From Eunapius fragilis (taxonomy: Eukaryota > Porifera > Demospongiae > Spongillida > Spongillidae): 64,000 nucleotides of DNA. The stretch spans positions 2,977,072 through 3,041,071 of the forward strand of contig OY811992.1 of NCBI GenBank assembly GCA_963681505.1, read 5' to 3'. The translations under genes were made by a program, and so were the position numbers. Of this stretch, positions 53,031 through 64,000 are shown piece after piece (the first letter of the stretch is position 1; every line of letters begins with the position of its first letter). The notes beneath the pieces were generated by a model, which searched no databases, was not told the origin of the DNA, and saw only the letters and a program-made list of their open reading frames with translations.

Positions 53031-54249
53031 TATGGTATATCACTGTATTAGTTTGCACCATTCATTTGTGATAGCAACCACCTCGTCTCTAACACAAACC
53101 GCCACTATGTTGAACGTGAAAACATCGTGCACTGCTACGTGGAAAGGCTACCCTTCCATCCGTCTGAATCAAGGCGACTGATCAGTGTATTTGGAAGGGA
53201 ACGTATTCGTTATTATACCGGCTGGAAGTGGAAACTCACTCTGTTTCAGCATGGATATTATACGGAAGGGATTGGAAACGGATCACGTGCCCGTCAGTGT
53301 AGTATAATTTAACACCTTCGACAACCACTGCGTTCCTCATACCAGAGATAATATATAATTATCTCTGCTCATACTCAGTGAAGGATGATAAGTTTCAAGG
53401 TTATAACGCTTGTTTGTTCTTCCGACTGCGTCTGACTGCCGTAGGGGTTAACTATCTTTCCTTGACCCGAGTTTCTGTGCTCAAGAAATGCTTTGTGTGG
53501 TGAAAGAGACGACAGCTTCATCCAATTGGCTTGACTTAAGTAAAATCAGGTATTTCTCACTGCGCTGGATGGAACTCAACATGTTTCATGTCCAGCAATT
53601 TCGGACATCCATAGACGTCTGTACATTGAAAACTCATGTAAAGTATTTGATTTTTTAAAAACATGAATGCAGTAGGATTATTTTTCAAAATATAAATCAT
53701 GCATTCTTTTATTTTTTACTTTCATCTTGCGAGCAGAAGAATCAACAACAAAATTAATTACTTTTGCCAATTACGTAATAATCTTATTTTGAGCCAATAA
53801 TGATTAATAACATGCCAATGGTGGGCGCGTCCTTATGGAGCAAGTTATAGCAAGGATTATTAACAATTACAGGTTAATAATCCTTGGTTATAGGTGCTGG
53901 TGAGTGTGTAAGTGGGAGGAGCGTGTCGTTTTCTAAATGCTCGTAATGTGCGAAACGTTTGAAAATTTCTTTCATCGGCGTACCTATATCGACGAACATG
54001 CACTCGGCGTGTATCAACCTGTTCTCTACGACTGCGTAAGTTAACGGTCTGTTGCTATATATCGCGCATGACAAGTACACCACGCGCGCGCACACAAACA
54101 TTCACACATACGACTAGATCTTTTTCCTGGGTGTATATTAGGAAGAATCTCTTTTCTTTAGCTGATGCAGATTAACCGGTTGGATTGGTCTGTATCTCTA
54201 GCCGCTAGTCATTTATGTCATCTGGGTGTGGTCTATAGCCTGGGCAGAA

Positions 54250-54255
54250 ATGTGT

Positions 54256-54294
<39 letters not shown>

Positions 54295-54350
54295 TGTGTT
54301 TGTGTGTATGTGTGTGTGTGTGTGTTTGTGTGTATATATGTGTGTGTGCA
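54250..54350. repeat. GT microsatellite 1
   Basis: Interrupted GT repeat with TTTG variants inside a repeated context (GGCAAGAA before, CTTTTTCCT-GG after). Confidence 0.9.
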
Positions 54351-54553
54351 CTTTTTCCTAGGATGTATTAGGAGAATCTCTTTATGTAACCGGTTGGGTT
54401 GGTCTATGCGGACTATGCCCTGGGCAAGAAGGAGTTTAAAAAATACTACCGTAAAGTACCACGAATAAGCTCCCCCCCCCCCCTCCGCCCCCAACCCGAG
54501 AACTTACAAAAAGTTGTGTGTCATCTGGGTGTGGTCTGTACCCTACGCAAGAA

Positions 54554-54555
<2 letters not shown>

Positions 54556-54627
<72 letters not shown>
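54556..54627. repeat. GT microsatellite 2
   Basis: About 35 uninterrupted GT units in the same flanking context as the neighbouring GT blocks, so the microsatellite is part of a larger repeated unit. Confidence 0.92.
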
Positions 54628-54629
<2 letters not shown>

Positions 54630-54701
54630 CTTTTTCCTGGGATGTATATTAGGAGAATCTCTTTATGTAACCGGTTGGGTTGGTCTGTGCCCTGGGCAAG
54701 A

Positions 54702-54702
<1 letters not shown>

Positions 54703-54741
<39 letters not shown>

Positions 54742-54748
54742 TGTATGT
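54703..54748. repeat. GT microsatellite 3
   Basis: GT repeat with one GG and one AT interruption, again between AAGAATG and CTCTTTTTCCTGG. Confidence 0.9.
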
Positions 54749-55230
54749 GTGCTCTTTTTCCTGGGTGCATGTTAGGAGAATCTCTTTATATAACCGGTTG
54801 ATTTGGTCTGTGCCCTGAGCAAGAAGGAGTTAAATATCTCTAGACGCCAGTCAGTTGTGTCATCTTGTGGTCTGTACCCTGGGCAAGAATGTGTGTGTGT
54901 GTGTGTTTCAGTGTATACACACACACACACACACACACACACATACTCCCAGTTCTTTTTCCTAGGGTGTATATAAATCTTTTTAGCTGAAACCTGTTGG
55001 GTTGATCTGTACCCTGAGCAAGAATGGGTTAAATATCTCTAGCTGCTAGTCAGTTGTGTCATGTGGGTGTGGCCTTTTACCTGGGCAAGAATGGGTTAAT
55101 GTTTAAATCTCTCAAGCTGCATGCTAGGCAGTTGGTCTGGGCAAGAATGATTCTCTAGTCGTTTCAATGTCTGGGTGTGGCCTGTACCCCAGAAAGGGCT
55201 GCTGGTCATTTTAATACCTGGGTGTGGTTT

Positions 55231-55231
<1 letters not shown>

Positions 55232-55304
<73 letters not shown>

Positions 55305-55311
55305 ACACATG
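55232..55311. repeat. AC microsatellite
   Basis: About 38 CA units with one TC interruption near the end, after GGTGTGGTTTGTA. Confidence 0.92.
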
Positions 55312-55559
55312 CTTTCCCAGCTATCGGGTGTTTTGTTCATATCCAAAGCCTATGTACGTATGTACATACAGTATGTGGTTGTGTATTTGTCTGTTCCAGC
55401 TGCCTTTATCTGATTGTGGATACATGTACTTTTATTTTTAACCACCCAAATATCACACTGAACCTGTGCTCTCTTCAGGATGGTGGTGGATGGCTGGTAA
55501 CAAGGTTCTCTGGTTGTGAGTTCCATCTTTAAGCACAGTGTATGTGTATGTCCCAATCC

Positions 55560-55990
55560 CCTCCTCCCCTTTGAAGGGCTTAGTGTAGGAGAGGTTCACC
55601 GGACCCTCAGGGCTCTTTTTTATCGGCTATGTTACACGTAACCCCTCACAATCCTGGAAAATTCACCACACCCACAGGGCTCTTTTTAGTCCGTTCTATA
55701 ACCAGAAAGTTCACCATAAGGTGTGAGGGGTTAAGTAACATAGCCGACTTAAAATACCCCTGTGAGTGTGGAGTACTTTCCTGGAGTGTGAGGGGTTAAG
55801 TTGCGTAGCCTACAAAAAGGGACCCCTGTGGGTGTGGTGTATTTTCCAGGAGTGTGAGGGGTTAAGGAAAATAGCCGAAAATTCACACACTCCTCACACA
55901 CTCCTCACCACACCCACAGGGTTCTTTTTTGTCAGCTGTGTTCCAATTACAATAGTGCAAAGGGTCAAGCCAGTTAGCCAGACCTAGCAA
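55560..55990. repeat. Inverted and direct copies of a 60- to 65-bp unit
   Basis: The words GGAGTGTGAGGGGTTAAG, CATAGCCGAC, CCCTGTGGGTGTGG and their complements alternate here in both orientations. The same unit forms a cleaner tandem array at 58800-59110. Confidence 0.7.
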
Positions 55991-56569
55991 AATGAGCCCT
56001 TTACTTTTTGAGTGTTTGTTCATATCGGGAGCCTATGTACATATGTGGTTGTGTATTTGTCTGTTCCAGCTGCCTATATGTATATGTACCTTTATCTGAT
56101 TGTGGATTTGTGAGGTCACTATTTACATGTACAGGGATATGGTATCTCCCAACTTGCTAGAGAAGCTTATTGTTTCTGGGGAGGAGGGGGTTGGGACATA
56201 TAGAGGTACTAAAAAAAAAAGAAGGGGTTGGGAAGTGTAGAGTCAGTAAGCCTTCCAAAGCATATATGTGATAAGGGTAATGAATAAGAAGGAGGTCATG
56301 TTAGCAGCTGCCTGGGAGTTCACCCTTGACAGCTACTCTACTTTGTAAAATAGTAATGTAGTTTATAAGTACCTTTCATAAATTTGCATCTTGCATTTGT
56401 AATGAGGGCTCCACATCTACACGCTGTGTGTGCTTGTGTGTGTGTGCGCATGCTTGTGTGTGTGTGTGTGTCTGTGTGTGTGTGACATCTTGCCCTGCCA
56501 ACCCATTGACAATGTGCCATATGTTATATGTTGGGCCATTTCATTCACCCTCCTCTTCTCATTCAACAG

Positions 56570-56626
56570 ATTATCGTCCACTATGGCAATGAAGAAATGA
56601 GAAATCCTGTGCAACTGTCATTATAG
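56570..56626 (+). CDS. Candidate short terminal exon, copy A
   Basis: After a good acceptor (CTCTTCTCATTCAACAG) there are 18 codons, IIVHYGNEEMRNPVQLSL, and a TAG stop. Copy B at 59861-59917 encodes the same residues. The rest of the gene is not identified. Confidence 0.4.
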   Translation: MIVHYGNEEMRNPVQLSL

Positions 56627-57255
56627 GAACGTTTTCATTGTGAAACTGTACCTCCATTCGTTAACACACTTATTTATACATTTGTATGGTTATTGATTAA
56701 AGTTGTTATTGATATCTTTAAAAGGCACACCTACTGACAAATTACAGTGCCGTAGAGGCATGAGCTAGGTTACACAGGCAGGTCTTTTCATTGGCAATTC
56801 ATATCAGAACAGCCTTAGGGGTTGTGGCACAACTACCACTAAGAATTAACTACACTCCAACTGTTGGCAGTAGGAGGTGGGGCACCTGTACATGTGTTAC
56901 TGAAAATCTATTTTTATTTTTAATCATGGGCAGTGAATGGTTCCACCTACTCAGGGATGTGGTAGCGAGGGGGGAGGGGGAGGGGGGGGGGGGTGGTGCA
57001 TGCCATTGGGCAACCTAAAATTGCTATTACCTGACTCCAATGGACAAAAGGTTTTCCCTAACCCTGGATAGAACACTCCAATATTATTTTAGGAGCATGG
57101 CTATATATATGGGGGGGGGGGGGGGGGGGGGGGAAATGCTACCTGACACTTATGTAATTACTTCTGACTCCAGCGATGGACAATTAGTACTTCCCCTCTG
57201 TACTGGACCAACTTGGGATTGCCTGTTGCTGTGTGTGTCTGTGTATGTGTGTGTG

Positions 57256-57842
<587 letters not shown>

Positions 57843-58799
57843 TACCACCAGTAACTAGTAATGTTAATAACGTTATTAAGCAACTTGATGTTCACCTATG
57901 TCACAAGGTGAGGGGGTGGGTCATCATAACAAATACTTTAGCGCAAGCGATAATATTGCCGAGCTGTATTAGTGCAAATGATATGATATGATATGTAGTA
58001 ATATACATGTTTGAACCTGCATGGCATGTATACATCAGATAAGATGCTGACTATCATGTGCTGCTGACACTACTCTCAGTTAAATTGAATGGTTGCGAAG
58101 GGATTGAACATTCCTATATAGTCAATAGACAAAGATCAGTTTGATGCTGGGACTACTCATACTTGTAATGTCATTTTTCTTTATAGGTCAATAATGATTA
58201 ATAACATCAAATGTGGGCGCGCCCTTATTGTAAGTGCTGGTGCGTGTGTGAGTGGGAGGAGCGTGTCATTTTCTAAATGCTCGTAAAGTGCCCTAGGTTC
58301 AATACGTTTTTGAATATTTCTTTCATCGGCGTGAATAGATGAACGTGCGCTCGGTACCTGTTTTCTACGGCCGCGTAAGTTAACGCTACGTTCCTACATC
58401 TTGATACTTCATCCCATTATGCGTAATGACACACCACGCGCACACAGACACACACACACACACACACACACATTCCCACATACTCCCAGCTCTTTTTCCT
58501 GGGGTGCACATTAGGAAGAATCACTTTAGCTGATGCTGATTAACCGGTTGGGTTGGTCTGTACGCAGGGCAAGAATAGGTTAAATATATCTAACCGCTAG
58601 TCAGTTGTGTCGTCTGGGTGTTGTCTGTATTACTAGTACCCTGGGCAAGAATGGGTTAAATATCTCTTGCCGTGTTGTTTGTGTGGTCGTGTACTCTGGG
58701 TAAGGTTGGCTGTCCAGTTGCCTGGGTGTGGCCAGTACCCTGGGCAAGAATGGGTTAAATATCTCTTGGTGCTAGTCAATTGTGTTGTCTGGGTGTTGT

Positions 58800-59110
58800 T
58801 TGTTTGTAGTGTGAAGGGTTAAGGAACATAACCGACTAAAAAGTGCCCTGTGTGTATGGTGTGCATTCCAGTAGTAGGAGGGGTTAAGTAGCATAGCTGA
58901 CAAAAAGAGTCCTGTGGGCGTGGTGAACTTTCCAGGAGTGGGAGGGGTTAAGTAACATAGCTGACAAAAAGAGTCCTGTGGACGTGGTGAACTTTCCAGG
59001 AGTGGGAGGGGTTAAGTAACATAGCTGACAAAAAGAGCCCTGTGAGGAGTGGGAGGAGTTTATTAACACAGCGGACAAAAAGAGCCCTGTGGGTGTGGTG
59101 AGGAGTGTGT
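58800..59110. repeat. 64-bp tandem array
   Basis: Units with GTGGTGAACTTTCCAGGAGT, GGGAGGGGTTAAGTAACAT and AGCTGACAAAAAGAG recur with a 64-base spacing (for example 58921 and 58985). Outer units are degenerate. Confidence 0.85.
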
Positions 59111-59860
59111 GAGCTGTTAGCTGTGTTTATTAACCCCTCACATCCTTGAAAGTACACCACACCCACAGGGGTCTTTTTTGTTGCCTATGTTACTTAACCC
59201 CTCACACTCCTGGAAAGTACACCACATCCATTTTGTGGGTGTGGTAAACATTCCAATAGTGCAAAGGGTCAAGGCAGATCCAGCCCTGAGTTGTATGTAA
59301 AATGTTTTTTGAGCTTCTGTTTTGTTAATATTATAGCTATGTACATATGTGGTCATGTATTTGTCTGTTGCAGCTGCCTTTATCTGATTGAGGATACATG
59401 TATGTGTGCTGAGGTCTCTATTTCTTGTTACAAAGTAGTGGTATCCAGGTGATGAAGAGAGGCATATTGTGACCACCCAAATATTCTACTGACACCTGCT
59501 GTGTTCTGGTGAGTTCCATCTCTAAGCACTGGTGTATGTCCCAATTCCCTCCTCCCCTCTGACGGGCTTAGTGCAGGAGACGACGTGTGAGGCACTCTCT
59601 GCCTTTCATAGGGGAGGAGGGGGTGGGACTATAAGCCCTTGTGAATGTAGGAGGGGGTTGGAACATATAATAATGGTAATGAATAGAATGAGGTTATGTT
59701 AGTTAGCATGTACAATGCTGACATGCTGATGTATTGCTAATATGCATACATGTAGGACCTAAAAGAGAGTCCATTCTGCACTTTGACTATACACATCACA
59801 CAATGTGCCATATGTTATATGTTGGGCCATTTCATTCACCCTCCTCTTCTCATTCAACAG

Positions 59861-59917
59861 ATTATCGTCCACTATGGCAATGAAGAAATGAGAAATCCTG
59901 TGCAGCTGTCATTATAG
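59861..59917 (+). CDS. Candidate short terminal exon, copy B
   Basis: Same acceptor, 18 residues and TAG as copy A. The only base difference in the codons is CAG for CAA (Gln), which is synonymous. Confidence 0.4.
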   Translation: MIVHYGNEEMRNPVQLSL

Positions 59918-60289
59918 GAACGTTTTCATTGTGAAACTGTACCTCCATTCTTATTGCCTTGCTAACACACTTATTTATACATTTGTATGGTTATTGATTA
60001 TAGTTGTTATTGATATCTTAAAGGCACACCTACTGATAAGTTACAGTGCCGTAGAGGCATGACACAGGCAGAACTTTTCTGGCACCCTCAGCGACTCTGT
60101 TGTTTTTGGCAATGTCATATCAGAACAGCCTTCGGGGTTGTGGCACATACCAACTAACAACTGTACCACTAAGAATTAACTACACTCCAATCCATATCTG
60201 GTGTTGGCTGTAGGGGGTGGGGCACACAACTGTACATGTATTACTGAAAATCTATTTCAACCATGGACAGTGAATGGTTTCACCTACTG

Positions 60290-61170
60290 TGGGACATTCT
60301 CTGATGTTTAGGCAGCATAGGTCATGTGGTATGGAGAGGGGGGGGGGGGGGGGAGGTTGAGGTGCATGCCAACTGACCTTTGTGTAACCTACAATTGCTA
60401 TTACCTGACTCCAGCAATGGACAAAAAGACAGTTAATATGTCCCCCTACCGTGCAGGAACATGGATAGAACACTCTCTGATGCAATTTAATTATGCTGGG
60501 GGGGGGGGGGGGGGGGGGGAGGGTGCATGCCACCTGACACTTGTGTAATTGCTATTAGCTGCATGCTGACTTAAGTGATGGACAATTAATATTTCCCCTT
60601 AGTCAGGAACATGGATAGAACAGTCTCGGATGGTTAGATAGCATGGCAATATATGGATGAGGAGGTGGGTTGGGGGGGGGGGGGGCGGGGGGGTTCATGC
60701 CAACGAACATTTGTGTAACTTTAAATTGCAATTACCTGCAATGTCTCTGAGTAGTGGTTCACTGTTCATTTCTAGAGGCAGGTAATAGCAATTTTATGTA
60801 CACAAGGCATGTACCCCTCCCCCCTCCTCTTCCGGTATATATTGCCATTCTATCTAAATATCAGAGGCTGTTCCTGGAAAATTGCACTGTTCATTGCTAG
60901 TCAGTTTAAGTTACATAAAAGTCAGTTACATGTACCCCCGCCCCCTCCCCCTCCCCTGCCACATATTGCCATGCTTCCATATGAATTGGTGGAAATGTTT
61001 TTGTTTTAGGTAGCATGGCAATATGCATTAGGGAGGAGGGGGGTGGGGGGTACATGCCTTGTGTAACTTAAAATTGCTATTACCTGACAATGGACAGTGA
61101 ATAATCTGACATGGATAAGGTGATAATATAGCATGCATACATGTATTGGGGGGGGGGGGGACTCCTGGGT
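60290..61170. repeat. Minisatellite of about 180-bp units with poly-G cores
   Basis: Units combine ATTGCTATTACCTGACT, GGACA-TGAATA, GGAACATGGATAGAAC-CTC and a 12- to 20-base G run followed by TGCATGCCA. Units near 60290-60360, 60400-60540, 60560-60730 and 61010-61160 are direct. The stretch 60770-61000 is inverted, so it shows C runs. A further unit lies at 56940-57180. Confidence 0.75.
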
Positions 61171-61418
61171 GTGGGTGTGGGTGGGGGTGGGGGTGTGGAT
61201 GTATTTGCTAAAGGGCAGTGTGTCAGGGATCAGGGGTTAAGCATCATACGCATAAGCTCAATCACTATCTATAGCCCTAATTAATAAGTCTAAATAACTG
61301 GGGGAGTGTAATTTACTGCCACACCTCTCACTATAACTATTTTGCGAGGGGCAAAGAGGAGGGGCTTAAAACACTCATGCTTTGGGCGTGGCTACCTCGT
61401 AAAAGCGGAGGAGCTATA

Positions 61419-61631
61419 CAGGGGCGGATACAGGATTTTCCAAATTGGGGGGTTGAAACCCACGATACGAAAAGCGCGGGGGAGGGGGGGGGGGGGGGGG
61501 GGTTCTGTACGCTTTAGGCCCGATACGAAAAGGGGAGGGGGGGGGGGTGCTGTACACTTCAGAATGTGGGGGAGGCTGCTTAGCGAAGATGGCGGGAGGT
61601 ACCTTCTATGAAAGGGGGTGTTGCAACCCCC

Positions 61632-61689
<58 letters not shown>

Positions 61690-61821
61690 TGCCTGGAGCG
61701 ACAGGGCGTAGTGTAATCGGGGACATAAATTATGCACTAATGGCGCCCCCCAACTCTTGCGCCTGCGCTATTCGTACCAGAGGCGGATACAGGATTTTCA
61801 GTTTCGCGAATAGTAGGTGGG

Positions 61822-61853
<32 letters not shown>

Positions 61854-62127
61854 AGGAAGGTGCTGTCCGCTTCTGGCCCGATACAAAATGCGTTCATGGG
61901 TTCGATCGCGCTGGGGCGACAATTAATAACCTCTCTTCTATTTTGGCCACCCCTTAAACCCCCCTCGCTACGCCACTGCCCCAAGCAGCCGCTCATTACA
62001 GTTATCAATTCACGTGTTCGTTGCGTTCGCGATCGCTTATTGTTCATAACATCATCGATCGTGACTTACAGTTACCGGGGACGAAACTCAGTTGCCCCAC
62101 CCCCTGTATCCGCACCTGCCACTGTCT
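61419..62127. mobile_element. Nested MITE-like elements with GGCGGATACAGG ends
   Basis: CAGGGGCGGATACAGGATTTTC starts at 61419, and CAGAGGCGGATACAGGATTTTC starts again at 61778. CGCTACGCCACTG ends at 61978, and a TGTATCCGCACCTGCCACTG end is near 62126. Between them are a C run of about 50 bases (61637-61689) and G runs. This looks like one non-autonomous element inserted into a related one. The partner ends are diverged and target duplications are not clear. Confidence 0.5.
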
Positions 62128-62149
62128 CTGTTACGGTACCTTAAGGGCC

Positions 62150-64000
62150 TGCAGGGCCCTGCCAACCGAGGTCGGCTTAACAGTAACGCTCACCCCCGCA
62201 GTAAAGTTTGCCTCTTGCAGATACATATATATGATTCTCTGTCTCTTGCATCTATTTATCTTTCGATCTCACACTTGTATAGAGTTCTTCTGCCAAACGT
62301 AGCTTAAGAAAGTAGCTGACATGCATTCACAACGTCCGGCCTTGTCGATCGGCTTTATACAGTAGGGTACTAAGAGTCATTATACACATGACACAGCAAA
62401 GTGCGCTCGTGTTCGCTAACATACTGCCATACTGCACGGTCACTAACCACATAGCTTTGGTGTTTAGATCCAGCGCCAGTCGAGAATGTACGTCGTTATA
62501 AGTATGTTAGTTTATGGTGTACGCACAAGCTCCACTTAAATAAAAAAAACCCCGCCGGTAGAAGTTTATAACTACATGCATCCACGTAGGCCTACCAGAG
62601 ACAGAATGCGTTCGCTTGCAAAACTGGTACAATAACATATCCCTTAGTTCATACCGAACACCCATCTTGCGAGTACGGAACTATGCCAGATAAGGCTATG
62701 GTGTTAATGAAGTCTATTAGGCTAGGCACGGTCGGCTCTACCAAGCACCGATAATTAGCTCATGTGACGTCGGATGACAATTAATAATTTCATACAATTG
62801 TCCCAGATTTTGAAGTGCGGTTCATAAAAGTGCCTAGGGAATGTTGTGTGTAAGGGTCTAAAATACACCACTTGCTCCTACTAATGACTCAGTAGTTCAG
62901 CCTTCATATTCCAGGATGTAGACTTGAGATTTATGGCGGAGTGATAGGAAAAAAAGTTGAAGAAACATGACAATATCATGTTTCACGTACAAATGTACGT
63001 AGTAGCACAAAAATGCGTATGGAATTAGTAGTGAACACTTTTCTACAGAGACCAGAATATAGAAAAGATGATTCATCAGTATCCCTATCATAAACCGTTA
63101 CGTAATGTTGTATTGTAGCTAATGTACAAGAACCGTGAGTGTTTTTACACATCTCTCCATACACTTCCCGTTCAATTAATTTTTATCGCGTGACGCGGGT
63201 ATTCAATTATTCATGTCCGCTATTGCTGGACATGTTGTTTGGATTGCACGTTGGGTACTCATATAAATGCGGCGAGGAGAGCCATCTGGACATGTGTGTG
63301 GTTGTGGGCTTGCAGCGTGTGCTGTGAACACCTGCTCAATCACTTTATTCGTTTTTCTGTTTCTGAACTGATTGTATGATCGAACTGGCCGTGAATAAAG
63401 TACCAGTACGCTACCTGTTTGTACATTTCTCCCTCCTAAAATTGTGGGCGGACACTTTCGTTCAAGACTCTATGGTACAAGGAACTACGAGAGAAACGAG
63501 GCTTCAGCTCTCCTTTTAGCTAGGTTTCCCTCCACACAATTATAGCCAATTGTATGAACTCATTGTTTGTGACAAACTGAACAACAGCTTTATATAGCAC
63601 TCGCCCCGCCATTATTAGAACTTCCGCTACTACAATGATTGAACCTGTTGATTGGTGTTAAAATGCCCCTTCCGCATAATACCTATGGTTTTACTATTCA
63701 ACCGTTAATTCGTCTTTGACTGTCTAGCTCTCTATCATAATGACGGTAGCATAGCAAATGTCATATCAGTCACCGCTCTTAATTAACCCTAGATACATTA
63801 CCTTTTTGGCCTCATAATCCAGGACAATGGTCAGCACCATAGCAGTTAAGCTTCGGGCTTCTACCTGACCAACCACTTTACTGCGTCATGCTGTGGCATA
63901 TCTGGTCGCACCCATGAAGTTGGAGTCAGCGTCACTCGCTTTCACGTCCTGCATGACCTAAGGCTAAGCACTCTCCTATTGATTCTCTTGTTGGCGACAA
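62150..64000. other. No gene or element recognised
   Basis: This end of the window has only short overlapping frames on both strands. I see no RNA gene signature, no long repeat and no conserved protein motif. TTCAAGACTC and GAGAAACGAGGCT words near 63460-63505 resemble ends of foldback elements elsewhere in the window but have no partner here. Confidence 0.5.

Larger units (their letters stand above)
37920..53959 (+). repeat. Second copy of the 16-kb block (start of contig 2), probably a false duplication
   Basis: This starts one base before the GPS-like exon and ends at the base matching the last base before the gap. It equals 21683-37719 except for three single-base length differences, two of them in homopolymers of 15 to 18 bases. 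Features inside should not be counted as extra genes. Confidence 0.93.
53793..57130. repeat. Segmental duplication, copy A
   Basis: The order of landmarks matches 58190-60520: AATAATGATTAATAACAT, GTGGGAGGAGCGTGTC, TTTCTAAATGCTCGTAA, TTTCTTTCATCGGCGT, then CTTTTTCCTGG, AACCGGTTGGGTTGGTCTG, the GGCAAGAATGGGTTAAATAT words, CTGCCTTTATCTGATTG, a shared terminal exon, and a poly-G unit with ATTGCTATTACCTGACTCCA. The copies differ by substitutions and many indels in simple repeats, so the duplication is old. Confidence 0.7.
58190..60520. repeat. Segmental duplication, copy B
   Basis: This is the counterpart of 53793-57130 with the same order of landmarks. It is shorter because the simple-repeat blocks are smaller. 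Confidence 0.7.

Noticed and set aside
37920..53959. A true tandem duplication of the receptor 3' end, the unknown gene and the 4.5-kb element
   Set aside because: The boundaries coincide with the contig ends, differences are three one-base length changes, and both long tandem arrays have identical unit numbers. An unmerged contig overlap explains this more simply.
54165..55532. Open frames rich in VCVCVC or HTHTHT
   Set aside because: They are translations of GT/AC microsatellites and have no splice or start context.
63840..63960. A 5S rRNA-like word (GTTAAGCTTCGGGC)
   Set aside because: The rest of the 5S sequence, including the conserved box A and C surroundings, is absent.

Overview
The window looks like nuclear DNA of an early-branching animal, most likely a sponge. 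The evidence is AT-rich DNA, many short GT-AG introns, phase-1 symmetric extracellular exons (NIDO, calcium-binding EGF, Ig, HRM-like, GAIN) joined to a class-B seven-helix receptor, and a dense load of decayed retrotransposons, foldback elements and MITEs. Nothing suggests a prokaryote. The species assignment is inference.

Layout. 1-5775 holds no intact gene: there is a decayed non-LTR retrotransposon with a restriction-like endonuclease end (1906-4171) and an inverted-repeat element (4420-5775). 5931-23379 is one large + strand gene for an adhesion-type GPCR of about 1,450 residues. Its splice phases chain through all exons I placed: signal peptide, NIDO, Cys-rich sponge-type module, three EGF, Ig, SEA-like, HRM-like, GAIN, a cysteine-less GPS-like segment, seven helices and a cytoplasmic tail. 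Its 8.6-kb intron (10726-19325) is a transposon landfill. It holds two copies of one LINE family in opposite orientations, a relic ending in a PHD finger, and a terminal-inverted-repeat element (13983-17945) whose integrase gene is split by one of the LINEs.

23380-37719 holds a foldback element, an isolated ASC-1/TRIP4-like zinc-finger exon on the - strand, and a seven-exon + strand gene (27321-34878) of unknown function. Intron 1 of that gene contains a 4.5-kb terminal-inverted-repeat element (27639-32176). This element carries two different subterminal tandem arrays (163-bp and 71-bp units) around an antisense ten-exon gene. It is the best candidate here for an undescribed system.

The most important structural point is the assembly. 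Exactly 200 N occupy 37720-37919. The 16.04 kb after the gap (37920-53959) repeats the 16.04 kb before it (21683-37719), base for base except for three one-base length differences. The copies run precisely to the contig ends. This is the pattern of two overlapping contigs scaffolded without merging, so genes between 37920 and 53959 should be counted once. One of the three differences is an extra C in the TM1 exon of the second copy that would break the receptor frame.

53960-62150 is dominated by simple repeats (GT/AC, a 590-bp GATGAT/GACGAT tract, poly-G minisatellites) and an older, diverged segmental duplication (53793-57130 against 58190-60520). Both copies keep the same short terminal exon. 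62150-64000 holds nothing I can identify.
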